NCBI RefSeq assembly: GCF_001984215.1
Contig: NZ_CP019420.1
Span: forward strand, 558,001-622,000
DNA: 64,000 nucleotides
Direction: 5' to 3'
From: Mycobacterium sp. MS1601
GTDB lineage: Bacteria; Actinomycetota; Actinomycetes; Mycobacteriales; Mycobacteriaceae
Below, piece after piece: positions 27,501 through 35,863 of this stretch. The notes beneath the pieces were generated by a model, which saw only the letters and a list, made by a program, of their open reading frames with translations, had not been told where the DNA came from and did not search any database. Made by a program: the position numbers and the translations under genes. Every line of letters begins with the position of its first letter. Positions within the stretch are counted from its first letter, which is position 1.

Positions 27501-28092
27501 GCGCGCTGCGCAGCGACGACGCGAAGAGTGGGACGCCCACGGCCTCGCCGGTGGCGTCGATGGCGTCGGCCAGTGCGTGCGCGAACCCGGCGTTGCCGCT
27601 GATCTCGTGGGCCCGGTAGTAGAGGATGCCCACTCTCGATTTGCCGTCGGCCTGCGCAGGGCGGTCGGCGTAGCCCCAGTCCGGGATCACGGCGGGCGGT
27701 TCGAAGCCGTCGCCGCCGAGCAGCACGGTGTCGCAGAGGAATGCGTGAAGTTGCCCGAGATTGGCCGGGCCGCCTTCGGCGAGATAGACGTGGGCCTGGG
27801 CCGCCAGCCCAATGGGCACCGTCGAGTTCTCCATCAGCTCGGGGCTGGGCTGGCGCTCCCCGCCGAGGATCACCATCGGCAGGCCGCTGGCCCGCAGGGT
27901 CTCCAGTTCGGCGCGGATCTCGTCGGAGGACCCCAGCACCCGCATCACCACCACGTCGGCGCCGTCGAGCACCGGCTCCAACGGCTGGCGCGCCGGGTTG
28001 CCGAGGCTGTACGCCGCTCCGCTGGCGCGGGCCGAGAGCAGATCGGTGTCCGAGGTGGACAACAAAGCAATACGGGTCACGTCATCAGGCAT
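24517..28092 (-). CDS. cobN: Cobaltochelatase large subunit
   Basis: The 1191-residue protein inserts Co2+ into hydrogenobyrinic acid a,c-diamide, and its length is typical of actinobacterial CobN and of the BchH/ChlH family. Recognisable stretches are VVMRVLGSSDEIRAELE, VHLGKHGSLEWLPGKN in the centre, and the C-terminal AFELAATVDYLFGFDATAGV block. ATG 28092 has GGGGAG seven bases upstream. It is the first gene after a cobalamin riboswitch and heads the cobN-cobF-cobQ-cobK unit. It should act with the AAA+/vWA protein at 14444. Confidence 0.97.
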   Translation of the reverse strand: MPDDVTRIALLSTSDTDLLSARASGAAYSLGNPARQPLEPVLDGADVVVMRVLGSSDEIRAELETLRASGLPMVILGGERQPSPELMENSTVPIGLAAQAHVYLAEGGPANLGQLHAFLCDTVLLGGDGFEPPAVIPDWGYADRPAQADGKSRVGILYYRAHEISGNAGFAHALADAIDATGEAVGVPLFASSLRSAPEELYEAFSTLDALIVTVLAAGGSRPAGVSAGGDDGSWDIERLAALDIPVLQGLCLTSSQQDWEANDDGVTPLDSANQIAIPEFDGRVITAPFSFKEIDEDGLPHYVADAERCARVAGIAVNHARLRRVPNGDKKLALVLSAYPTKHSRVGNAVGLDTPASTVRLLHRLAAAGYDVGDGFGVLGIDDETEAGDKLIHTLIAAGGQDEEWLTTAQLTDAHVTVSAQQYAAWTADLPAGLRGEMEQAWGPAPGKLFVNDAGDIVLAALRAGNIVLMIQPPRGFGENPVAIYHDPDMAPSHHYLAAYRWLEQGFGAHAVVHLGKHGSLEWLPGKNAALSADCATDATIGSLPLIYPFLVNDPGEGAQAKRRAHATIVDHLIPPMARAETYGDIARLEQLLDEYGNIASMDPAKLPAIRGEIWNLMRAAEMHRDLGLDDRPEDEEFDDFLLHVDGWLCEIKDAQIRDGLHVLGGAPVGPARVNLVLAILRAAQVWGGRDHAVPGLRAALGLKEDAETAAVDEIETRARGLVEAMDAAGWDAAVATTLHDDPEVQSVLRFAATEVVPRLAGTVGELDAVLHALSGGFVRPGPSGSPLRGLVNVLPTGRNFYTVDPRAVPSRLAWQTGQAMAESLVARYLDDTGAYPESVGLSVWGTSAMRTSGDDVAEVLALLGVRPEWDEASRRVSRLEIMSLQELGRPRIDVTVRISGFFRDAFPHVVAMLDDAVRMVAALDEPDEQNFVAAHARADMADHGDERRSTTRIFGSKPGSYGAGILQVIEAGTWRDDKDLAEVYTAWGGFAYGRGLDGVAAADDMRTNYSRIKVAAKNIDTREHDIADSDDYFQYHGGMVATIRALTGSDPKAYVGDSTTPDAVRTRTLAEETARVFRSRVVNPRWISAMRKHGYKGAFELAATVDYLFGFDATAGVVHDWMYEKLASEYVLDPTNREFLDKSNPWALQGIVERLQEAADRGLWAEPSPETLAALQQAYLEVEGDLEDR

Positions 28093-28471
28093 GATCGATC
28101 TCCCCGGGGGTTGGCGCCCCTCAACTGTGGATCCTCGTGGCCAGTGTCTGGCTGGGACCCCGTAAACGGAATCTCACAGTGGCGCAACCGCCCCGGATTC
28201 GCACCGGGTTCCTGTTCCACGAGGTGTGCGGGAATCAGCTTAGTGTAGGTGTCCCCCGGAGAGGACGCCAGGACATCGCCACCACGCACCCGACACCCGG
28301 CGGCCACCGCCCGGCATCGCTTCCCGATCTCCAAACCCCTCACACTCTCCGAACCGAGGTCGTCAACTCCGGGAGCCGGCGGAATCTGAATGATGGAGTC
28401 TTTCAACGGGAAAGACGTGTGCACGGGCGCAGGTTCATGGCAGGCCCCTGGTGGCAACTGTCGTGTTCACG
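28093..28471 (-). promoter_or_regulatory. cobN leader and upstream gap
   Basis: This 379-base gap lies between the cobN start and the stop of the HTH/DUF3887 gene, both leftward. The part nearest cobN is a cobalamin riboswitch. The part at about 28260-28471 presumably carries the promoter; I see no convincing gene in it. Confidence 0.6.
28120..28255 (-). ncRNA. Cobalamin riboswitch upstream of cobN
   Basis: Read on the minus strand, the leader has GGAACAGGAACCCGGTGCG, AATCCGGGGCGGTTGCGCC then ACTGTGAG (the B12-box core), and the distal CCAGCCAGACACTGGCC. Downstream, runs of GGGG and CCCC just before the start (about 28096-28120) can pair so as to cover GGGGAG, the ribosome-binding site. This suggests translational repression when adenosylcobalamin is bound. 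Ends are approximate. Confidence 0.9.
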
Positions 28472-29092
28472 CTACTGGTGCGCTTGGGCCGCATCAGCGT
28501 CGAGGAGGAACAACCCGGCAATCGTCCGGTCGTCCCGGAAGGTGATGCGAGCGACATAATCACCGGCCTCGAAAGCCAATGGCGTGTTGGTGACCGTGAA
28601 GTCCCCGGCCCGCATGACATCGGTCTTGCCCCGACTCTCGTACGCCCCGGCCAACCCCACGATGTGCACCCAGGCCTCGGCCAGCCCCTCCTCGGAGAGG
28701 CGTTCGCGCATCGTGGCATCGAAGCGAGCGCTGACATCGGCCCAGCGGACTCCAGCGAGATCGTCGATGACCGCGGCGGCCAGTTCGTCGGCTCCGGCAA
28801 GAGCAGTGGTGTTCATGGTTTCTCCCGTTCTCGGATCGATCGGCTTGCCGTAGCGCTGGAAAGCGGCTTGGCGCGAGACACCCAGCACTCCGCCGATCTC
28901 CTGCCATGTCCGGCCCTCGTCTCGTGCCTGGAGCACAGCTGCGGCCAGCAACGCCTCCGCCATGCCCTGGACATCGTGCGCCGCGCGCACCAACTCGAGC
29001 GGATCGTTGTCGTCACGCAATACGGGCGCAGCCAGGATCTGACCGAGCTGGCGGTGGAGCTGCTGGCCCGTCGCGGTAAAGGAAGCGGACAT
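28472..29092 (-). CDS. Helix-turn-helix plus DUF3887-type domain protein, likely autoregulator
   Basis: This 206-residue protein has an N-terminal helical part with a clear helix-turn-helix, TWQEIGGVLGVSRQAAFQRYG (about residues 62-82), and a C-terminal about 100 residues (LAAAVIDDLAGVRWADVSARFD, then VTNTPLAFEAGDYVARITFRDD) resembling the DUF3887/SnoaL-like fold. No enzyme motif is obvious; the C-terminal cone-like fold could bind a small ligand. ATG 29092 lies six bases after a TAATCT box, so the transcript is probably leaderless. Two identical-format inverted repeats cover its promoter, which points to self-regulation. The ligand is unknown. Confidence 0.75.
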   Translation of the reverse strand: MSASFTATGQQLHRQLGQILAAPVLRDDNDPLELVRAAHDVQGMAEALLAAAVLQARDEGRTWQEIGGVLGVSRQAAFQRYGKPIDPRTGETMNTTALAGADELAAAVIDDLAGVRWADVSARFDATMRERLSEEGLAEAWVHIVGLAGAYESRGKTDVMRAGDFTVTNTPLAFEAGDYVARITFRDDRTIAGLFLLDADAAQAHQ

Positions 29093-29094
29093 AC

Positions 29095-29140
29095 GTCAAG
29101 ATTAGATTGACTTCCGGCCATTCGTCAATATTTTCTTGAC
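29095..29140 (-). promoter_or_regulatory. Leaderless promoter overlapped by two GTCAA-N7-TTGAC operators
   Basis: Two inverted repeats of the same format, GTCAA-N7-TTGAC, lie at 29095-29111 and 29124-29140, 29 bases apart centre to centre. On the minus strand a -35 box TTGACG (29128-29123) and a -10 box TAATCT (29104-29099) are separated by 18 bases, and the start codon follows six bases later. One repeat covers each promoter box. The second also overlaps the stop of the P450 gene. Confidence 0.65.
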
Positions 29141-30558
29141 AGAACTCGCCGCCGGAGCCCCAACCGGAAACCCTTCGGCATCAGCGTCAGCCGCTCAGCC
29201 ACTGTGAGCGTGTAGCCGGGGTCGGCCACCAGGTCGTAGCGCCGGATCAGCGTGCCGAGTACCAGCACGGCCTCGTGCAACGCGAACTGCCGTCCTATGC
29301 ACGCCCGCTCACCGGTGCCGAACGGCTTGTACAGTTGGGCGGGCCGGGACCGAAGATGTACCGGCGCAAAGCGATCCGGGTCGAACTCGTCCACCGTGGC
29401 CAAACCCGGTCCACTCCAACGCGGATCGCGGTGCAACGTCGTCGTCAACGCCAGGGCCCACTCCCCCTTGCGCATCCTGTACCGGCCCGCCAGCACGGTG
29501 TCCTCACGCGCCGCCCGATAGTACGCAGGCACCGTGGGTTGCAACCGCAGCGATTCGTCGAGCACTCGGCGGACGTATCTCAGTTTGGCGATCTGCTCGA
29601 AGTCGGGCTCATCGGCCTCACCCCACACCCGATCCACTTCGTGGCGGGCCCGCGCAAACACCTCAGGATGCGTCGAAAGAAAGTAGATCGCGAAAGACAG
29701 TGCACCCGAAGTGGTTTCATGCCCAGCAACCAGGAAGTTGATCAGCTGGTAGCGGATGTTGGCCTCGTCGAGCGGGGCATCGGGGGCCAGCATGATCTCC
29801 AGTAGGTCGTCATGGTGACCCAGCCCTTCGCTTCTGCGCCCGGCGATGATCTCGTCGGCCACCCGGTGCATCTGGGCGGCGTGGCGCCTGACTTTGCGTT
29901 CATAGCGGTCACCGACGAACTTCGGCAGGAAGGTCGCCCGGAACACCCCGAGGCGGTCCGAACCCACCAGCGCCTCGACCATGTTCTCCACGAAGGGGTG
30001 GGGACGGTCCGACTGAAACGCGCCGAACGAGTAGCCCGCCGCACACCGGCCGATGGTCTCCAGCGTGACGCGGGTGGTGTCGGCGGAGACGTCGACGCAG
30101 GCTCCGTTCTCGCAGGCGGTGTCCCAGGCATCGGTCAGTTCGGTCGCGGCGGCCAGCATCGTCGGGTGGTAGCGCCGCATCGCCGCCTGAGAGAAGGCAG
30201 GCATCAGCAGCTGATGGGCCTTGCGCCAGTTGGGTTCGTCGTTGTCAGCGGTGAACAACCCGTCCCCACCGACCACCCGCAGCGCCACCATGTCCGGCCC
30301 GAGGTGCTTGCAGAACCGGCTCTCGTCATTGAGTTCGGTGACCACTTCCGCGCCGGCGGCCACCACGTATCGTGCCCCCAGGAAGGCGAATTCGAACAGC
30401 GGACCCAATTGGGCGGCCAGATCGGCCACCGACTGGGCGGGCTCGCTGCCCCGGAAGCTGAAGATGTCCCCCAGCAGCGGGACCCGGCGCGGAGGGTGTG
30501 GAATCCGGCGGTCCCGCAGCGCACTGCCACTGCTGACTCCGCCGACGATCACCGCCAC
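29125..30558 (-). CDS. Cytochrome P450, CYP102-like heme domain without reductase
   Basis: The 477-residue monooxygenase shows the I-helix AGHETTSG near residue 277, the K-helix DESLRLQPTVPAY (E-x-x-R) and the heme loop FGTGERACIGRQFALHEA with ligand cysteine near residue 417. The C-terminal segment TLTVAERLTLMPKGF and the overall pattern resemble the heme domain of fatty-acid hydroxylases of the CYP102 group, but the frame stops without the diflavin reductase. A separate electron donor is therefore needed, and none is adjacent. GTG 30558 is the likely start. It diverges from a TetR regulator 53 bases away, the probable controller. Confidence 0.93.
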   Translation of the reverse strand: MAVIVGGVSSGSALRDRRIPHPPRRVPLLGDIFSFRGSEPAQSVADLAAQLGPLFEFAFLGARYVVAAGAEVVTELNDESRFCKHLGPDMVALRVVGGDGLFTADNDEPNWRKAHQLLMPAFSQAAMRRYHPTMLAAATELTDAWDTACENGACVDVSADTTRVTLETIGRCAAGYSFGAFQSDRPHPFVENMVEALVGSDRLGVFRATFLPKFVGDRYERKVRRHAAQMHRVADEIIAGRRSEGLGHHDDLLEIMLAPDAPLDEANIRYQLINFLVAGHETTSGALSFAIYFLSTHPEVFARARHEVDRVWGEADEPDFEQIAKLRYVRRVLDESLRLQPTVPAYYRAAREDTVLAGRYRMRKGEWALALTTTLHRDPRWSGPGLATVDEFDPDRFAPVHLRSRPAQLYKPFGTGERACIGRQFALHEAVLVLGTLIRRYDLVADPGYTLTVAERLTLMPKGFRLGLRRRVLSRKY

Positions 30559-30611
30559 GCTCGCACCTCCGCCGCTGTCGTTATTGTACGTATGTCAGAT
30601 AGTATCCCAGC

Positions 30612-31274
30612 ATGTCTGAACGGTCCGGCGCCCGCCCGTCGCGCAGAAGACTGTCTCCCGACGACCGGCGAACCGAACTGTTGGCCTTGGGCGCCAAGGT
30701 GTTCGGCGAGCGGCCCTACGACGACGTCCGCATCGACGAGATCGCTGAGCTGGCCGGCGTCTCCCGCGCTCTGATGTACCACTACTTCCCGGACAAGCGC
30801 GCGTTCTTCGCCGAGGTGGTCCGCGCCGAGGCCGAGCGGTTGTTCGAAGCCACCAGCACAGCGGCCGTTCCCGGGCAGACCCTGTTCGAGCGGGTGTGTA
30901 TCGGGGTGCTGGCCTACGTCGAGTACCACGAGCAGTACCCGCACGGGTCGTGGGCCGCCTACATCGGGCCGGGCCGCACCGATCCGATGCTGGTGGGCAT
31001 CGACGACGCCGACAACAACCGCCAGATGCAGCGCATAGTGGACGAGATGCGTGCCATCGTCCCATTCGAGCTCGACTCGAAGGTGGAGCGGGACCTGCGG
31101 GTCACGGTCTACGGGTGGCTGGCGTTCACCTTGGAGATGTGCAGGCAGCGGATCATCGACCCTTCGCTGGACGCCCGGCAGATCGCGCAGGCCAGCGCGC
31201 ACGCGCTGCTCGACGCGGTGGCTCGGGTTCCGGGCATTCCGGCCCAGCTCAGCGAGGCCATCGACAACCGCTGA
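30612..31274 (+). CDS. TetR-family regulator, divergent from P450
   Basis: This 220-residue protein has an N-terminal TetR helix-turn-helix (RIDEIAELAGVSRALMYHYFPDKRAFFAEVV, about residues 42-72, quoted here only as a span) and a helical ligand-binding C-terminus. The 53-base gap to the P450 holds an imperfect inverted repeat around GTATGTCAGATAGTAT (30589-30604) that could be its operator. The effector is unknown; a lipid or xenobiotic substrate of the P450 would fit. Lhr follows 36 bases downstream on the same strand and may share its transcript. Confidence 0.9.
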   Translation: MSERSGARPSRRRLSPDDRRTELLALGAKVFGERPYDDVRIDEIAELAGVSRALMYHYFPDKRAFFAEVVRAEAERLFEATSTAAVPGQTLFERVCIGVLAYVEYHEQYPHGSWAAYIGPGRTDPMLVGIDDADNNRQMQRIVDEMRAIVPFELDSKVERDLRVTVYGWLAFTLEMCRQRIIDPSLDARQIAQASAHALLDAVARVPGIPAQLSEAIDNR

Positions 31275-31309
31275 GTTACCTTGTCGGTGCCCAGGGGCAC
31301 CATGGTGGC

Positions 31310-34300
31310 ATGGCCCGCAAGACCGATCCTCTCTCCCGCTTCAGCTCGCTGACGCGGCAGTGGTTCGCGGGCACCTTCGTCGAACCCACGCCGGCGCAGG
31401 CACAGGCCTGGAAGGCCATCGCCGATGGCGACAACACCCTTGTCATCGCCCCCACCGGCTCCGGCAAGACACTCGCGGCATTCCTGTGGGCCATCGACCA
31501 GCTCACCGGCCCTGTGGACCTGGACCGCAAGCCCGGCACCCGCGTCCTCTACGTCTCACCACTGAAAGCGCTGGCTGTCGACGTCGAACGCAACCTACGC
31601 ACCCCGCTCACCGGCATCAGCCGCGTCGCCGAACGTGAGGGCGCGGTGCCGCCGCAGATCAGCGTCGGCGTGCGCTCCGGCGACACCACGCCGGCCAAGC
31701 GCCGCGAACTGATCACCAAGCCACCCGATATCCTGATCACCACCCCGGAGTCACTGTTTCTGATGTTGACCTCGGCGGCGCGGGAGACGCTGGCCGGAGT
31801 GCAGACGGTGATCGTTGACGAGGTGCACGCCGTCGCCAACACCAAACGCGGCGCACACCTGTCGCTGTCGTTGGAGCGGCTCGACGCCCTGCTCGACACA
31901 CCCGCCCAGCGCATCGGGCTGTCGGCCACCGTGCGGCCGGCCGAGGAGGTGGCCCGGTTTCTCTCCGGGCCCGCCCCGTGCACCATCGTGTCACCGCCGG
32001 CAGCCAAGACGTTCGAGCTGACGGTGCAGGTACCGGTGCCGGACATGGCCAACTTGGAGAACAACAGCATCTGGCCGGACGTCGAAGAACGCATCGTCGA
32101 CCTCATCGAGACCCACCGGTCGTCCATCGTGTTCGCCAACAGCCGCCGCCTCGCCGAGCGGCTCACGGCCCGGCTCAACGAGATCCACGCCGAACGAACG
32201 GGCGTGCAGCTCTCCCAGGACCGCAATCCCGGCGTACCCGGCGGCCCGCCCGCCCACATCATGGGCAGCGGTCAGAGCTACGGGGCCGAGCCGGTGCTGG
32301 CCCGCGCACACCACGGTTCGGTCAGCAAAGAGGCGCGCGCCGACGTCGAGGACGCACTCAAGAGCGGACGCCTCAAGGCGGTGGTGGCGACGTCGAGCCT
32401 CGAACTCGGGATCGACATGGGCTCGGTGGACCTGGTGATCCAGGTGGAGACGCCGCCGTCGGTGGCCAGCGGCCTGCAGCGCATCGGCCGCGCCGGGCAC
32501 CAGGTCGGTGAGATCTCGCACGGCGTGCTGTTCCCCAAACACCGCACCGATCTGATCGGTTGTGCGGTGTCGGTACAACGCATGCTCGCCGGACAGATCG
32601 AGACCATGCACGTACCCGCCAACCCCCTCGACGTGCTGGCCCAGCACACCGTGGCCGCGTGTGCGCTGGAGCCGCTGAACGCCGACGCGTGGTTCGACAC
32701 GGTGCGCCGCAGCGCCCCGTTCGCGACGCTGCCGCGCAGCGCCTTCGAGGCCACTTTGGACCTGCTGTCCGGCAAGTATCCCTCCACCGATTTCGCCGAG
32801 CTACGTCCTCGCGTCGTCTACGACCGTGACACCGGCACCGTCACCGCCCGCCCCGGCGCCCAGCGGTTGGCCGTCACGTCCGGCGGCGCCATTCCCGACC
32901 GCGGCCTGTTCACGGTGTACCTGGCATCCAGTGTGGATTCCGAAAAGCCGTCGCGGGTAGGCGAACTCGACGAGGAGATGGTCTACGAGTCCCGACCCGG
33001 GGATGTCATCTCCCTGGGCGCCACCAGTTGGCGTATCACCGAGATCACCCATGACCGGGTGCTGGTCATCCCGGCCCCCGGCGAGCCGGCACGGTTGCCG
33101 TTCTGGCGCGGCGACGCAGTGGGCCGCCCCGCTGAGCTGGGGGCCGCCGTGGGCGCCTTCACCGGCGAGTTGGCGCGCATGGACCGCGCCGGGTTCGAAG
33201 AGCGGTGCGCCACCATCGGATTCGACGAGTATGCCGTCGACAACCTGTGGCGGCTGCTGGACGACCAGAAGCAAGCCACCGGCACCGTGCCCACCGACAC
33301 CACGCTGGTGGTCGAACGGTTCCGCGATGAGCTCGGCGACTGGCGGGTGGTGCTGCACTCCCCCTACGGCCTGCGGGTGCACGGCCCCCTGGCGCTGGCC
33401 ATCGGCAAGCGGCTCTACGAGCGGTTCGGCATCGACGAAAAGCCCACCGCCTCCGATGACGGCATCATCCTGCGACTACCCGATACCGACGAAACTGCCC
33501 CCGGTGCTGATCTTTTCGTCTTCGACGCCGACGAGATCGAACCCCTGGTCACCGCCGAGGTCGGTGGTTCGGCACTGTTTGCGTCCCGGTTCCGCGAGTG
33601 TGCTGCGCGGGCGCTGTTGTTGCCCCGGCGCCATCCAGGCAAACGATCGCCGTTGTGGCATCAGCGCCAACGGGCCGCCCAGCTGCTCGACGTGGCACGC
33701 AAGTATCCCGACTTCCCCATCGTGCTCGAAGCTGTCCGGGAGTGCCTGCAGGATGTCTACGACGTCCCGATGCTCACAGATCTGATGGCCCGGATCTCGC
33801 AGCGCCGCGTCAAGGTCGTGGAGGTGGAGACGGCCATGCCGTCGCCGTTCGCGGCGTCGCTGCTGTTCGGCTACGTCGGTGCGTTCATGTACGAAGGTGA
33901 CAGCCCGCTGGCCGAACGGCGCGCGGCTGCTCTCTCGCTGGATTCCACCCTGCTTGCTGAACTGCTCGGCCGGGTCGAGCTGCGTGAGCTGCTGGACGCC
34001 GAGGTCATCACCTCCACAGGTCGCCAGCTGCAACACCTCACCGCGGAGCGGGCGGCGCGAGACGCCGAGGGTCTGGCGGATCTGCTGCGGCTCCTCGGTC
34101 CGCTCACCGAATCCGAAGCTGCGCAGCGCAGTACCGTCGACGACGTCAGCGGCTGGCTGGACGGACTGTACGAGTCCAAGCGGGTGCTGCCGGTGGCCTT
34201 CGCCGACCAGTCGTGGTGGGTGTCCATCGAGGACATCGGCCGCTTGCGCGACGGGGTGGGCGTCGCGGTGCCGGTGGGTGTACCCGCCACCTTCACCGAG

Positions 34301-35863
34301 TCGGTGAAGGATCCGCTGGGCGAGCTGTTGAGTCGTTATGCCCGCACCCATGGCCCGTTCACCACCGCCGATGCCGCTGCCCGGTTCGGGTTGGGACTGC
34401 GGGTGGCGGCCGACGTGCTGGGCCGTCTCGCCGTGGACGGCAAGCTGGTGCGTGGCGAATTCATCGACACCACAAGCACTGTCGGCGGTGACCAGTGGTG
34501 TGACGCCGAGGTGCTGCGGATCCTGCGGCGCCGGTCACTGGCGGCGCTGCGGGCCCAGGTCGAACCGGTCAGCACCGCGGCCTACGCCCGGTTCCTGCCG
34601 GAGTGGCAGCAGCTGGGTGCAGCCTCGGGCATCGACGGGCTGGCGTCGGTGATCGAACAGCTCTCCGGAGTGCCCATGCCGGCTTCGGCCATCGAACCGT
34701 TGATCTTCGGGCAGCGGGTTCGCGGGTACACACCGGCGCTGCTCGACGAGCTGTTGGCGTCCGGTGAGGTGCTGTGGTCCGGTGCCGGTGCCCTGGCCGG
34801 CGGTGACGGCTGGGTGGCCTTCCACACCGCCGATACCGCACCCCTGACACTGGCCGCGCCGACCGACATCGACCTCACCGATGTCCACACCGGACTGCTG
34901 GACCTCCTCGGCCGCCCCGGGGACGCGCACGGCGCGTTCTTCTTCCGGCAGCTCACCACGGCGGGCGTGTCAGATGACGCGCTCAAAGAGGCTCTGTGGC
35001 AACTCATCTGGGCCGGGTGGGTCACCGGCGACACCTTCGCTCCGGTCCGGGCACTGCTGTCGGGAGGCCGCAGACCAGGGGCCCGCAGAGCGGCCACCGC
35101 GACACACCGCACCCGGCGCGCGCCGCGGCTGTCGCGCTACAGCGTGGCCCACCCGCAGGCCCGTGCGGTGGACCCGTGTGTGGCCGGACGATGGTCCGCA
35201 CTGCCGGCCCCCGAACTCGATTCGACACTGCGCGCCCATTTCTCGGCCGAGTTGCTGCTGGGCCGGTACGGCGTGCTGACCAAAGGCCCTGTGGCCAGCG
35301 AGAACCTACCCGGCGGATTCGCCACGCTGTACAAGGTGCTCTCGGCCTTCGAGGACAGCGGCCGCTGCCAGCGAGGCTACTTCGTGGAGTCGCTGGGTGG
35401 TGCGCAGTTCTCGACGGCCGCCACCGTGGACCGACTGCGCACACATGCCGATTCGGTCGACGGCGACCGCGGCGAGCGCACCGCGGTGGCCCTGGCCGCT
35501 ACTGACCCGGCCAATCCGTTCGGCGCCGCTCTGCCATGGCCGGTGCGCGACACCGAGGCCGACACCGCACACCGGCCGGGACGCAAAGCCGGGGCGCTGG
35601 TGGTGCTGGTGGACGGCGAGCTCGCCTGGTTCCTGGAGCGGGGTGGCCGCTCACTGCTCAGTTTCACCGCCCACCCCGAAGCCCTGAATGCCGCGGCCGC
35701 GGTGCTCGCCGACCTGGTGACCCAACGCCGAGTGGACGGGCTGCTGGTGGAACGCATCAACGGCGCCGCGGTGCTGGACCCCGGCGCCGACCATGCGGCG
35801 GTGTCGGCTGCGCTTGCCGCAGCGGGTTTCAGCAGGACACCACGAGGTCTGCGGTTGCGGTGA
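31310..35863 (+). CDS. lhr: Lhr-family ATP-dependent DNA helicase
   Basis: The 1517-residue superfamily-2 helicase matches mycobacterial Lhr, a 3'-5' translocase tied to DNA damage responses. Motif I is IAPTGSGKTLAAF (residue 46), motif II DEVHAVA (about 169), motif III GLSATVRPAEEV, and motifs IV-VI lie in HHGSVSKEARADVE, VVATSSLELGIDMGSVDLV and LQRIGRAGHQVGE. A long C-terminal region beyond the helicase core includes winged-helix-like segments and the LFVFDADEIEP block, as in full-length Lhr. ATG 31310 is chosen because the product then begins MARKTDPLSRFSS just before the core. It abuts the convergent membrane-protein gene with no gap. Confidence 0.95.
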   Translation: MARKTDPLSRFSSLTRQWFAGTFVEPTPAQAQAWKAIADGDNTLVIAPTGSGKTLAAFLWAIDQLTGPVDLDRKPGTRVLYVSPLKALAVDVERNLRTPLTGISRVAEREGAVPPQISVGVRSGDTTPAKRRELITKPPDILITTPESLFLMLTSAARETLAGVQTVIVDEVHAVANTKRGAHLSLSLERLDALLDTPAQRIGLSATVRPAEEVARFLSGPAPCTIVSPPAAKTFELTVQVPVPDMANLENNSIWPDVEERIVDLIETHRSSIVFANSRRLAERLTARLNEIHAERTGVQLSQDRNPGVPGGPPAHIMGSGQSYGAEPVLARAHHGSVSKEARADVEDALKSGRLKAVVATSSLELGIDMGSVDLVIQVETPPSVASGLQRIGRAGHQVGEISHGVLFPKHRTDLIGCAVSVQRMLAGQIETMHVPANPLDVLAQHTVAACALEPLNADAWFDTVRRSAPFATLPRSAFEATLDLLSGKYPSTDFAELRPRVVYDRDTGTVTARPGAQRLAVTSGGAIPDRGLFTVYLASSVDSEKPSRVGELDEEMVYESRPGDVISLGATSWRITEITHDRVLVIPAPGEPARLPFWRGDAVGRPAELGAAVGAFTGELARMDRAGFEERCATIGFDEYAVDNLWRLLDDQKQATGTVPTDTTLVVERFRDELGDWRVVLHSPYGLRVHGPLALAIGKRLYERFGIDEKPTASDDGIILRLPDTDETAPGADLFVFDADEIEPLVTAEVGGSALFASRFRECAARALLLPRRHPGKRSPLWHQRQRAAQLLDVARKYPDFPIVLEAVRECLQDVYDVPMLTDLMARISQRRVKVVEVETAMPSPFAASLLFGYVGAFMYEGDSPLAERRAAALSLDSTLLAELLGRVELRELLDAEVITSTGRQLQHLTAERAARDAEGLADLLRLLGPLTESEAAQRSTVDDVSGWLDGLYESKRVLPVAFADQSWWVSIEDIGRLRDGVGVAVPVGVPATFTESVKDPLGELLSRYARTHGPFTTADAAARFGLGLRVAADVLGRLAVDGKLVRGEFIDTTSTVGGDQWCDAEVLRILRRRSLAALRAQVEPVSTAAYARFLPEWQQLGAASGIDGLASVIEQLSGVPMPASAIEPLIFGQRVRGYTPALLDELLASGEVLWSGAGALAGGDGWVAFHTADTAPLTLAAPTDIDLTDVHTGLLDLLGRPGDAHGAFFFRQLTTAGVSDDALKEALWQLIWAGWVTGDTFAPVRALLSGGRRPGARRAATATHRTRRAPRLSRYSVAHPQARAVDPCVAGRWSALPAPELDSTLRAHFSAELLLGRYGVLTKGPVASENLPGGFATLYKVLSAFEDSGRCQRGYFVESLGGAQFSTAATVDRLRTHADSVDGDRGERTAVALAATDPANPFGAALPWPVRDTEADTAHRPGRKAGALVVLVDGELAWFLERGGRSLLSFTAHPEALNAAAAVLADLVTQRRVDGLLVERINGAAVLDPGADHAAVSAALAAAGFSRTPRGLRLR

